Shown: positions 1-7,020 of the stretch, piece by piece
How positions within the stretch are numbered: the first letter of the stretch is position 1
Layout: each line of letters starts with the position of its first letter
Origin: CALAED01 sp937891035
GTDB taxonomy: Bacteria; Actinomycetota; Actinomycetes; Streptosporangiales; Streptosporangiaceae
Assembly (NCBI GenBank): GCA_035642125.1
Contig: DASQSZ010000173.1
Span: 1 to 21,858 of the forward strand
Reading direction: 5' to 3'
Length of the DNA stretch: 21,858 nucleotides
The notes under the pieces: model-generated
What the model was told of the DNA's origin: nothing
Databases searched by the model: none
Seen by the model: only the letters and a program-made list of their open reading frames with translations
Program-made: the position numbers and the translations under genes

Positions 1-1026
1 GCCGAAGTGCTCGCGCTGATCGGTGTGCGGCCCTCGTGGGACGAGGCGTCCCGGCGGGTGACCGGGTTCGAGATCGTGCCGCCGGCGGAGCTCGGCCGGC
101 CGCGCATCGACGTCACCCTGCGCATCTCCGGCTTCTTCCGCGACGCGTTCCCGCACGTCATCACGCTCATCGACGACGCGATCGCGGCCGTCGCCGCGCT
201 CGACGAGCCCCCCGAGCGCAACTACCCGCGCCGGCACGCGCTTGAAGATCACGCCGCGCACGGCGACTGGCGGCGCGCCACCACCCGCATCTTCGGCTCC
301 AAGCCCGGCGCGTACGGCGCCGGCCTGCTGCCGCTGATCGACACGCGCAGCTGGCGCGATGACCGCGACCTCGCCGAGGTGTACGCGGTGTGGGGCGGCT
401 ACGCCTACGGACGCGGCCTGGACGGACGCGAGGCGCGCCGCGACATGGAGACCTCCTTCCGGCGGATCGCCGTCGCCGCGAAGAACCAGGACACCCGCGA
501 GCACGACATCGTCGACTCCGACGACTACTTCCAGTACCACGGCGGCATGGTCGCCATGGTCCGGTCGCTGACCGGGTCCAACCCGGCCGCGTACGTCGGC
601 GACTCGGCGCTGCCCGAGCAGGTGAAGACCCGTACGCTCGCGGAGGAGACGCACCGGGTGTTCCGTGCGCGCGTGGTCAACCCGCGGTGGATCGCCGCGA
701 TGCGCCGGCACGGCTACAAGGGCGCGTTCGAGCTCGCCGCCACCGTGGACTACCTGTTCGGGTACGACGCGACCGCGGGCGTCGTCGACGACTGGATGTA
801 CGAAAAGCTCGCCGCCGAGTACGTCTTCGCCGCCGAGACCCGCGAATTCATGGAGCGGTCGAACCCGTGGGCGCTGCGCGGTATCACCGAGCGGCTGCTC
901 GAGGCCGCCGGCCGGGGGCTGTGGGCCGACCCCGACGCCGACACGCTCGACCGGCTCCGCCAGGCCTACCTGCGGCTCGAAGGCGACCTCGAAGCGGGCG
1001 GTGACCAAGATTTTCCTGTGAGGTGA
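1..1026 (+). CDS. cobN: Cobaltochelatase subunit CobN, C-terminal part (5' end outside window)
   Basis: The open frame runs in from the left edge and ends with TGA at 1024-1026, so only about the last 340 residues are present; full CobN proteins are around 1200 residues or more. The stretch GRPRIDVTLRISGFFRDAFP near the left edge is a hallmark of the CobN/magnesium chelatase H family, followed by family-like segments such as SDDYFQYHGGM and NPRWIAAM. CobN is the large subunit of the aerobic-pathway cobaltochelatase, which with CobS and CobT inserts cobalt into hydrogenobyrinic acid a,c-diamide using ATP in the cytoplasm. No CobS/CobT gene is visible here. The GTG at 7 is an internal valine, not a start. 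The next gene begins 5 bases after the stop, so they may be cotranscribed, though the downstream product has no obvious role in cobalamin synthesis. The family call is firm; completeness cannot be judged. Confidence 0.93.
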   Translation, partial: AEVLALIGVRPSWDEASRRVTGFEIVPPAELGRPRIDVTLRISGFFRDAFPHVITLIDDAIAAVAALDEPPERNYPRRHALEDHAAHGDWRRATTRIFGSKPGAYGAGLLPLIDTRSWRDDRDLAEVYAVWGGYAYGRGLDGREARRDMETSFRRIAVAAKNQDTREHDIVDSDDYFQYHGGMVAMVRSLTGSNPAAYVGDSALPEQVKTRTLAEETHRVFRARVVNPRWIAAMRRHGYKGAFELAATVDYLFGYDATAGVVDDWMYEKLAAEYVFAAETREFMERSNPWALRGITERLLEAAGRGLWADPDADTLDRLRQAYLRLEGDLEAGGDQDFPVR

Positions 1027-1030
1027 TGAC

Positions 1031-1438
1031 ATGGACATCAAAGAAATAAATCGCCAGGTCATCGAGCAGTTTCGGGCCGGTGGCGAGATCACCGGGATGC
1101 ATCGCGACCGGCTGCTGCTGCTCACGACCACCGGGGCGAAGTCTGGTCGGCGCCGGACGACGCCGATGAAGTTCGACCGAGACGGCGACCGCGTGCTCGT
1201 CATGGCGTCCAACGCCGGCGCGACGAAGGCGCCGGACTGGTACCACAATCTGGTCGCCGACCCGCACGTGACCGTGGAGATCGGCGACGAGACGTACGAG
1301 ACCGTCGCCGTCGTGGCCGAGGGCGCGGAGCGCGCGCGGCTCTGGTCCATGATCACGGACCACTACCCGTTCTTCATCGAGCACGCGGCCAAGGCCGGCC
1401 GCGAGATCCCGGTCGTCGTGCTGGAGCGTCCGGCCTGA
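1031..1438 (+). CDS. Nitroreductase/quinone reductase family protein, deazaflavin (F420)-dependent type
   Basis: This 135-residue protein has the pattern of the small Ddn-like split-barrel family: an N-terminal helix, then LLLLTTTGAKSGRRRTTPM (about residues 29-47), a strand with VLVMASNAGATKAPDWYHNL (about 56-75), and PHVTVEIGDETYE (about 78-90). The TTGAKSG and W-Y-x-N-L motifs are the usual recognisable parts and contact the deazaflavin cofactor in characterised members. Members use reduced F420 to reduce quinones, nitro compounds or enones in the cytoplasm or at the membrane; the substrate here is unknown. The ATG at 1031 is preceded by GAGGTGATGAC. It lies just behind cobN and its end overlaps a hairpin shared with the convergent kinase gene. 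The family is clear; the physiological substrate is not inferable. Confidence 0.9.
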   Translation: MDIKEINRQVIEQFRAGGEITGMHRDRLLLLTTTGAKSGRRRTTPMKFDRDGDRVLVMASNAGATKAPDWYHNLVADPHVTVEIGDETYETVAVVAEGAERARLWSMITDHYPFFIEHAAKAGREIPVVVLERPA

Positions 1439-1469
1439 GCGCCGAACCCGGGGGCGTGGCGCCGCTCAG
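1435..1469. terminator. Candidate bidirectional hairpin between convergent genes
   Basis: The arms CTGAGCG (1435-1441) and CGCTCAG (1463-1469) are perfectly complementary around a GC-rich loop that could pair further (GCC against GGC). The hairpin overlaps the stop codon of the reductase gene and lies 12 bases beyond the kinase stop at 1481, the expected place for a terminator between convergent genes. There is no T-tract, which is common in actinomycetes. This is inferred from pairing by eye only. Confidence 0.45.
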
Positions 1470-1480
1470 CCCGGCGCTGT

Positions 1481-3283
1481 TCAGCTGGTGATGTTGGCCA
1501 TATGGAAGTTGTCGAAATGGACCCGGCTGTCGCCGCCGCTGCCGCCGTTTTGCTGGGCGACGATCAGGCCGGCGTTGCCGGTGGGCAGCGGGCGGTCGGC
1601 GTCCGTCGCCGACGCGGCAAGGCGGCCGTTGAACCAAAACCGCAGCCGGACCTGGCCGCCGTCCTGCTCGCAGGCTGCCTGCAGGTGGTTCTGCCCGCCC
1701 TTTTCGAAACCCGGGGCGCTCGTCTCGTTCGCGAGTTCCTTCGACCCGCTCTGGCCGGCGCGCTTGCGGATCAACGTCCCCTTGCCGTCGGCGCGGACGA
1801 GGAACTCGTACATGGTCGCCTGCGAGCCGCTGCCCTCGCCGGCGCGGCAAAACAGCCCGAACTGCCCGTAGTCCGGTCCGCCGAGCGTCCGGGCGTCGGC
1901 GGTGACGAGGACGCGTTCCGGCACCTTCTGCTCGTACGGAGATGCCTCCCAGCGGCTCGGGGTGATGCCGCCTGCGTCGATGCGATAACCGCCCTGGTAG
2001 TAGCCGTTGCCCGAGATCCAGGTGGAGCCCGACCAGCCGGAGCTGGTGTTGGAGAAATCGTCGTCGAAGATCGACGAGGTCTGGTCCGGCGGCCCGCCGC
2101 GCCCCTTCGTCATGAAGACGACCAGCGCGCCGATCACGACGGCCGCGACGGTGACGCCGACGACGCCGAGCACGATCTGACGTAGCGGCGGCCTGCTGGT
2201 CTGGCGCGCGGCCCCGGGCGGTCCCGCGCCTCCCGCCGCCCCGGCCGCCCCGGCCGGAGCCGGTCCCCGCCCGGGCCCGTGGCCGGCGCCCGGCCCCATC
2301 GGCGGGGCGCCCACCTGGCCGCCGCCCGGGTAGGGCACGGTCGGCGGGATGTCCTGCCGGGTCCGGTATGGCGGCGGCCCCTGCGTCATGGCCGCGGTGG
2401 GCGCCGGCTCGTTCGGCCAGGTCCGGCGCACGGTCTCCGCGACCTGGGCGGTGTCGGCGTGATCGTGGCCGACGAGCCGGTCGAGCAACTCTTGGGCGGT
2501 CGGGCGCCGCGCCGGGTCCTTGGCCAGCGCCTGCTCGACCAACTCGCGCAGCGCCGGATCGATCCCGTCGAGCGCCGGCTCGGCGTGCAAGATCTGATAC
2601 ATGACGGCCGGCACGGTGGGCGCGGCGAAGGGAGCCTGGCCGGTGCCCGCGTAGGCGACCACGCAACCCCAGGCGAACACGTCGGACGCCGCCGCCGCCG
2701 GCTTGCCCTCGATCACTTCGGGCGCCATGTAGGCGGGGGTGCCGACGAACTGTCCCGTCCGGGTCGCCTCGGCGACCGAGTCCAGAGCGCGGGCGATGCC
2801 GAAGTCGATCACACGCGGCCCGACCGACGAGAGCAGCACGTTCGCCGGCTTGAGGTCGCGGTGGATGACGCCGGCACCGTGGATGGCGGTCAGCGCGGTC
2901 GCCACGCCGACGGCCAGATGCTCCAGGCTGGAGCCGCGCATGGGCCCGCTCGTGCGGATGAACTGGTCGAGGTTGGGGCCGTCGACGTACTCGGTGACGA
3001 TGTAGAGCGGCTCGCCCTCGAGCTGCGCGTCGAGGACCGGCGCCGTGCAAAAGCGGCGCACCCGGCGGGCGGACTCCACTTCACGGCGAAAGCGCAGCCG
3101 GAAGGCGTCATCGTGGGCGAGGTCCAGATTGATCACTTTCACCGCGGCGCGTTCGCCGTGGCCGCTTTCGGCAAGGTAGACGGTGCCCATGCCGCCCCGG
3201 CCGATGCGGCCCACCAGCCGGTACGAGCCGAGCTGCTCAGGGTCCCCCTTTTGCAGCGGACTAACCGTGATTTGTCCGGACAC
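1481..3283 (-). CDS. Membrane-anchored PknB-type serine/threonine protein kinase with extracellular beta-rich domain
   Basis: The 600-residue product starts with a canonical Hanks-type kinase domain (about residues 21-272): glycine loop GRGGMG at 28-33, catalytic lysine AVK at 47-49, catalytic loop HRDLKPAN at 141-148, DFG at 160-162 and GTPAYMAPE at 181-189. All catalytic residues are present, so an active kinase is expected. A Pro/Gly/Ala-rich linker follows (about 290-365), then one hydrophobic segment (about 369-391), then about 200 extracellular residues rich in Gly, Ser and aromatics with strand-like spacing, resembling a carbohydrate-binding or LamG/DUF1080-like beta-sandwich. That domain assignment is a guess; PASTA repeats are absent. 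The GTG at 3283 was chosen because GGAGG lies just upstream and the kinase fold begins soon after; in-frame extension upstream has no recognisable sequence. It is convergent with the reductase gene. An external ligand may control the kinase, possibly a sugar given the neighbouring sugar operon, but no link is shown. Confidence 0.93.
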   Translation of the reverse strand: MSGQITVSPLQKGDPEQLGSYRLVGRIGRGGMGTVYLAESGHGERAAVKVINLDLAHDDAFRLRFRREVESARRVRRFCTAPVLDAQLEGEPLYIVTEYVDGPNLDQFIRTSGPMRGSSLEHLAVGVATALTAIHGAGVIHRDLKPANVLLSSVGPRVIDFGIARALDSVAEATRTGQFVGTPAYMAPEVIEGKPAAAASDVFAWGCVVAYAGTGQAPFAAPTVPAVMYQILHAEPALDGIDPALRELVEQALAKDPARRPTAQELLDRLVGHDHADTAQVAETVRRTWPNEPAPTAAMTQGPPPYRTRQDIPPTVPYPGGGQVGAPPMGPGAGHGPGRGPAPAGAAGAAGGAGPPGAARQTSRPPLRQIVLGVVGVTVAAVVIGALVVFMTKGRGGPPDQTSSIFDDDFSNTSSGWSGSTWISGNGYYQGGYRIDAGGITPSRWEASPYEQKVPERVLVTADARTLGGPDYGQFGLFCRAGEGSGSQATMYEFLVRADGKGTLIRKRAGQSGSKELANETSAPGFEKGGQNHLQAACEQDGGQVRLRFWFNGRLAASATDADRPLPTGNAGLIVAQQNGGSGGDSRVHFDNFHMANITS

Positions 3284-3419
3284 GACCCTCCCATGCCTGC
3301 CATGCAGCGCAACGTTCGCGTTTACGCAGATTAGCGGAGGGCCGTACCGATCGGGCCGCGTTTGCCGGTCGATCGTCGGCCAAACCCCGCGGCCGAGTAC
3401 CGCCACGCCGGTCGGCCCA

Positions 3420-3431
3420 TTAACCGGTTAA
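3420..3431. promoter_or_regulatory. LacI-type operator candidate, site A
   Basis: TTAACCGGTTAA is a perfect 12-base palindrome with the central CpG-containing CCGG typical of LacI-family operators. It lies 137 bases upstream of the kinase start and about 290 bases upstream of the binding-protein start. It matches sites B, C and D at the central ACCGGTT. With site B, 131 bases away, it could allow repression by looping, which is inference. Confidence 0.55.
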
Positions 3432-3550
3432 CGTCCGGGACGTATCCGGCACGCTCCGCCATACCCTGTCAGATCTCCGTGTGCGGCAGCAACAGCCCAT
3501 CAAGGAGGTTGTGAAAGGCGCATGAAATCCGGTCGGCGTGAGCTTGTAAC

Positions 3551-3562
3551 TTGACCGGTTTA
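3551..3562. promoter_or_regulatory. LacI-type operator candidate, site B
   Basis: TTGACCGGTTTA lies 160 bases upstream of the first binding-protein gene and overlaps a possible -35 hexamer (TTGACC). It differs from the site in the second binding-protein promoter (site D) at one position of twelve. This makes it the best candidate for direct repression of the sugar operon. Confidence 0.62.
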
Positions 3563-3721
3563 GTGCTGTCATGATCTGCACCGGCGCCCGAAGGGCTCAG
3601 GCACCGGCCGGACGGTGCGGGCGATGACCTCGGGGCCCGCCGTATGGAGGCCGGTGCGTGAGCACACCCGATCCGAGGTGCGGACGGTGCGCCGCTCACC
3701 CCCGGCAGAACGGAGATCCGC

Positions 3722-4978
3722 ATGCGACGCACGTTCGCTTCGATCGCCTGTATCGGTCTGATGACCGTGCTCGGCGCGGGCTGCGCGACGAGCGGCACGT
3801 CACAGCCGAAACAGGCCAGTACGAACGCCCCCGCCACCATCACCTACTGGTCGACCGGCGGCGACGATGACACCCGCATCTTTCAGAAGGCGGCCGATCT
3901 CTACCATCAGTCGCATCCGAACGTGACCATCAAGGTGCAGACGCTCACCTGGGACGACTCGTACGCGAAGCTCCTCGCCGCGGCCACCAGCCGCACCGGG
4001 CCCGACATCGTCTCCGGCGGGCTGACCTGGATGATCCAGTTCGGCCGCCGCGGCGGCATGGTCGATCTGCGCAAGTTCGGCATCGAGTCGCTCAAGCCGC
4101 AGGCGCATCCGCAGATGTGGAAGTCGGCCGCGTCGCCGGACGGCTCCGTCTACGGCATCCCCATCGACATGTCGACCGAGCTGTTCTACTACCGCACCGA
4201 CCTGCTGGCGAAGGCCAACGTCACCCCGCCCAAGACCTGGGACGAGCTGACCACCGCCATCACCAAGCTCAAGGCCGCCGGCGTAAAGAAGCCGTTCAGC
4301 ATCGACTGGGGCAACCTGGACTGGATCGGCTACTTCAACTTCCTCTACCAGGCCGGCGGCTCGTTCTACACGCCGGACTGCAAGCCGGCGCTGCACACGC
4401 CGCAGGCGAAGCGGGCGCTCGAGTTTTGGATCAGCCTCTACGAGAAGCACGGCGCCCCCACCGCCAACATCACCGGTGAGAACGCGCTGGACACCGGCAC
4501 GGCGATGACGTACTCCGGCAACTGGATCGGCAACACCATCCCGTCCGCCAAACCGAAGCTCAAGGGCAAGTGGGCGGTCACCACGCTGCCCGCCGGCCCG
4601 GCGAGTTCCGCGGCGTTCATCGGTGGCCGGTCGATCGGCGTCACCGCGTTCAGCAAGTACGCCGCGCAGTCCGCCGACTTCATCAAGTTCCTCTACACCG
4701 ACCAGGCGATCGACGCGATGATCGGCGTCGCCAAGGGACGCGCCGTGCCGTATATCCCGCCGCGCCCGGACTCGGTGACCAAGGCGGACTTCCCGCCGGG
4801 CCAGGCGGCCGCGGTCACGCAGTCGCTCAAGACGGGAATGCCGGCGCCGGGCTGCCCCGGCTGGGACGAGGCGGCGCCCGACGTGGCCAAGCAGCTGCAG
4901 TCGGCCATCCTCGGCAAGTCCGATTCCGCGACCGCCCTCACCAAGGCGGCCAAGATCATGGAGACCAACGCCGCCTAA
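3722..4978 (+). CDS. ABC transporter sugar-binding lipoprotein (family 1 solute-binding protein)
   Basis: The 418-residue product has a lipoprotein signal: MRR, a hydrophobic stretch and lipobox LGAGC with the lipidated cysteine at residue 21. The mature part reads as a family 1 (MalE-like) solute-binding protein: TITYWSTGG near the start, a TGPDIV segment (about 93-98), YGIPIDMSTELFYYRTDLLAKANVTPPKTWDEL-type hinge region (about 140-175, key residues G, D, F-Y-Y-R, P-P-T-W-D), and a C-terminal region with KFLYT and the aromatic pocket residues common to sugar binders. It would sit on the outer membrane face and deliver oligosaccharides to the permeases encoded just downstream. The ATG at 3722 has GGAG seven bases upstream and begins a sensible signal peptide. 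The beta-mannosidase in the same operon suggests mannobiose or short beta-manno-oligosaccharides as ligand; this is context, not a binding-site reading. Confidence 0.94.
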   Translation: MRRTFASIACIGLMTVLGAGCATSGTSQPKQASTNAPATITYWSTGGDDDTRIFQKAADLYHQSHPNVTIKVQTLTWDDSYAKLLAAATSRTGPDIVSGGLTWMIQFGRRGGMVDLRKFGIESLKPQAHPQMWKSAASPDGSVYGIPIDMSTELFYYRTDLLAKANVTPPKTWDELTTAITKLKAAGVKKPFSIDWGNLDWIGYFNFLYQAGGSFYTPDCKPALHTPQAKRALEFWISLYEKHGAPTANITGENALDTGTAMTYSGNWIGNTIPSAKPKLKGKWAVTTLPAGPASSAAFIGGRSIGVTAFSKYAAQSADFIKFLYTDQAIDAMIGVAKGRAVPYIPPRPDSVTKADFPPGQAAAVTQSLKTGMPAPGCPGWDEAAPDVAKQLQSAILGKSDSATALTKAAKIMETNAA

Positions 4979-4985
4979 CCGGAGC

Positions 4986-5034
4986 CGCGCGGGCCGGATC
5001 CCAACCCTGGGAGCGTGGTGATCCGGTCCGCGCG
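4986..5034 (+). terminator. Strong intercistronic stem-loop between binding-protein and permease genes
   Basis: CGCGCGGGCCGGATC (4986-5000) pairs with GATCCGGTCCGCGCG (5020-5034) over 15 base pairs with a single G-U pair, around a 19-base loop. It sits 8 bases after the binding-protein stop and 43 bases before the permease start. Such hairpins typically act as partial terminators or 3'-end stabilisers that make the binding protein more abundant than the permeases. There is no U-tract, so complete termination is unlikely. Confidence 0.7.
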
Positions 5035-5077
5035 CCACCCCTCGCCCCCTCGACCCCTGACGAAGGGAGGAGCCGCC

Positions 5078-6010
5078 GTGGCGACCGTCTCCATGGGGCG
5101 GATGCGGCGGACCAGGAGCTGGCTGCGGCGCAACGCCGTCTCGTACGTGATGCTGCTGCCGTTCGCCGGGCTGTTCGCCGGCTTCCTGATCTGGCCGCTG
5201 GCCAACTCGCTGTACCTCAGCTTTACCGACTTCGATGGGGTGAGCCCGCCCAAGCTGACCGGCCTGGAGAACTTCCGGCGGCTGTTCGCCGAGGACGACC
5301 GGTTCCGCCACGCGCTGTCCAACACGGGCACGTACGTCGCGGCCACGGTCGTGCTGGGCACCCTGCTCTCGCTCGGCCTCGCGCTCGCCTTCCGCGGATC
5401 GAGCTGGTCGCATCGCGTCATGCGGACGATCTTCTTCCTGCCGTCGGTCACGTCGACGATCGCGATCATGCTGATCTGGAAATGGATCTTCGACCCGAAC
5501 GACTTCGGGCTCGCCAACACGGTCATCCGCTGGTTCGGCCACAGCACGGCCATCGAGTGGCTGGCGACACCCGGGCTCAGCGTGCCGATCCTCGTGCTCA
5601 TGGCGGTCTGGGGCGGCATGGGCTACGGGATGGTCATCTTCGTCGCCGGGCTCAACTCGATCCCCGAGGAGTACTACGAGGCCGCCCGCATCGACGGCGC
5701 CTCGACCTGGCAGCAGTTCCGCCGCATCACGCTGCCGCTGCTGCGGCCGGTGACCACGTACGTCGTCGTCACCTCGCTGATCGCCGCATTCCAGATCTTC
5801 GAAGCGGTCTACATCGTTTTCCGCACCAACGCCAACACCATCGGGGGCGTGCTCGACTCCGGGCTGATGATCGTGCCGTACCTGTATGACATCGGCTTCA
5901 CGCACTTCCAGCTCGGGTACGCGTCGGCCATCGCCTGGGTGCTCTTTGTGATCATCTTCGTGATCAGCCTGGTGAACCTGCGCATCGGCCGGGCCTTCAA
6001 GGAGCTGTGA
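5078..6010 (+). CDS. Sugar ABC transporter permease, MalF/UgpA type
   Basis: The 310-residue membrane protein has a basic N-terminus (RMRRTRSWLRR), a first hydrophobic helix at about residues 22-45 and about five more. The cytoplasmic EAA loop lies at about 197-224 (EEYYEAARIDGA, then the conserved P-L-L-R-P end), which docks on the ATPase. The loop NFRRLF after helix 1 is typical of MalF/UgpA-like subunits. The start is the GTG at 5078, seven bases behind GGGAGG; an in-frame ATG/GTG further upstream falls inside the intercistronic hairpin and lacks a ribosome site. It pairs with the second permease to form the membrane channel. The stop overlaps the next start by one base (TGATG), so the two are translationally coupled. 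Confidence 0.94.
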   Translation: MATVSMGRMRRTRSWLRRNAVSYVMLLPFAGLFAGFLIWPLANSLYLSFTDFDGVSPPKLTGLENFRRLFAEDDRFRHALSNTGTYVAATVVLGTLLSLGLALAFRGSSWSHRVMRTIFFLPSVTSTIAIMLIWKWIFDPNDFGLANTVIRWFGHSTAIEWLATPGLSVPILVLMAVWGGMGYGMVIFVAGLNSIPEEYYEAARIDGASTWQQFRRITLPLLRPVTTYVVVTSLIAAFQIFEAVYIVFRTNANTIGGVLDSGLMIVPYLYDIGFTHFQLGYASAIAWVLFVIIFVISLVNLRIGRAFKEL

Positions 6011-6993
6011 TGGCCGCACCCAGTGTGATCTCGCCCGGCGCCGTCGACGGCGTCGACGGCATGCACGGCGCCGCCGCCCGGCCCCGTGCCCGATCCGCCC
6101 GCGGCGGGCGACCGGGCCGGACGGCGCGGCTGCTGCGGCTGCCGTTCTACCTGCTCGCCGTCACGATGATCATCCCCTTCTACTGGATGGTCATCACCGT
6201 CTTCAAGCCGTTCCAGGAGATCACCCGCCAGCCGCCGTCCTTCGTACCGGCCAACCCGCGGCTCACCAGCTTCTACGACCCGGCGTGGACCCCGGCCCAG
6301 CCCGACCCCGCGCACACGAGCGGGCTGCTCCAGCGGTTCCCGCAGGTGTCGCTCGGCTTTTGGCGGTTCATGATCAACAGCCTGGTGATCACGACCTCGA
6401 TCACCGTGCTTGCGCTGCTCGTCTGCTCACTCGCCGGGTACGTCATCGCCAAGCACCGGATTCCCGGGCGCAGGGTGATCTTCATCGTGATCATCGCCTC
6501 GATGATGGTGCCGTGGCAGACCACGCTGATTCCCAACTATGTGATCATGCGCAACCTGGGCTGGCTGAGCACCTACCAGGGGTACATCGTTCCGGCGATC
6601 GCGAAGGCGTTCGTCGTGTTCTTCCTGGTGCAGTACCTGCATTCGATCCCGAACGAGCTGATCCACGCGGCCAGAGTCGACGGCGCGGGGGAGTGGCGCA
6701 TCTGGTGGAAGATCGTGCTGCCGCTGCTGCGCCCCGCGCTCGCCGCGATGTCGATCTTCATCGTGCTGGCCGAGTGGAACAACTTCCTTTGGCCGCTGAT
6801 CATCGTGCAAAGCGACGGGATGGCCAACATTCCCGTCGCGCTGGCCCGGATGAACTCCTACTACGTCGGAGCCCAGTCACAAGGTGCGATCATGGCGGGC
6901 GCCCTGCTCGCGTCGCTGCCCACCATCGTCTTCTTCCTCATATTCCAGCGCCACTTCACCCGCGGCATCGTGCTCAGCGGCCTGAAGGGCTGA
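6010..6993 (+). CDS. Sugar ABC transporter permease, MalG/UgpE type
   Basis: The 327-residue product has an unusually long Gly/Ala/Arg-rich cytoplasmic N-terminus (about 40 residues) before a first hydrophobic segment (LPFYLLAVTMIIPFYW, about 45-60). About six membrane segments are present. The EAA loop is at about 214-243 (NELIHAARVDGAGEW, ending P-L-L-R-P). The C-terminus QRHFTRGIVLSGLKG is the standard MalG-family ending, so the gene is complete. The ATG at 6010 is chosen: AAGGAG lies five bases upstream and the start overlaps the stop of the first permease gene; the GTG at 6007 is a weaker alternative. A short direct repeat (GTCGACGGC twice, about 6043-6060) lies in the N-terminal coding part. 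No ABC ATPase gene follows; actinomycete sugar importers of this type often share an MsiK-like ATPase encoded elsewhere. Confidence 0.94.
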   Translation: MAAPSVISPGAVDGVDGMHGAAARPRARSARGGRPGRTARLLRLPFYLLAVTMIIPFYWMVITVFKPFQEITRQPPSFVPANPRLTSFYDPAWTPAQPDPAHTSGLLQRFPQVSLGFWRFMINSLVITTSITVLALLVCSLAGYVIAKHRIPGRRVIFIVIIASMMVPWQTTLIPNYVIMRNLGWLSTYQGYIVPAIAKAFVVFFLVQYLHSIPNELIHAARVDGAGEWRIWWKIVLPLLRPALAAMSIFIVLAEWNNFLWPLIIVQSDGMANIPVALARMNSYYVGAQSQGAIMAGALLASLPTIVFFLIFQRHFTRGIVLSGLKG

Positions 6994-7020
6994 TCGCCGA
7001 CCCCTCGGGGAGAGTTGCTG

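Larger units (their letters stand above)
3284..3721. promoter_or_regulatory. Divergent intergenic regulatory region between kinase and sugar operon
   Basis: This 438-base gap separates two divergent genes and should hold promoters for both. It contains two operator-like palindromes centred on CCGG (3420-3431 and 3551-3562), described separately. A TTGACC at 3551-3556 could serve as a -35 element for the sugar operon, but I see no convincing -10 at normal spacing. Bases 3580-3720 could be a GC-rich leader of about 140 bases. A GTG at 3658 behind a GGAGG opens a frame that runs into the binding-protein gene in another register; I do not consider it a gene. Confidence 0.6.

Noticed and set aside
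2279..3334. A 351-codon plus-strand frame opposite the kinase gene
   Set aside because: The kinase motifs on the minus strand are unambiguous and this frame has no recognisable domain.
3658..3870. Possible small gene behind GGAGG in the leader of the sugar operon
   Set aside because: It overlaps the signal-peptide coding part of the binding-protein gene in another frame and has no family-like sequence.
3800..6019. A 739-codon open frame on the minus strand opposite the binding-protein and permease genes
   Set aside because: It is the mirror of well-recognised genes in very GC-rich DNA; its translation is low-complexity (Arg, Gly, Asp, His rich) with no domain.
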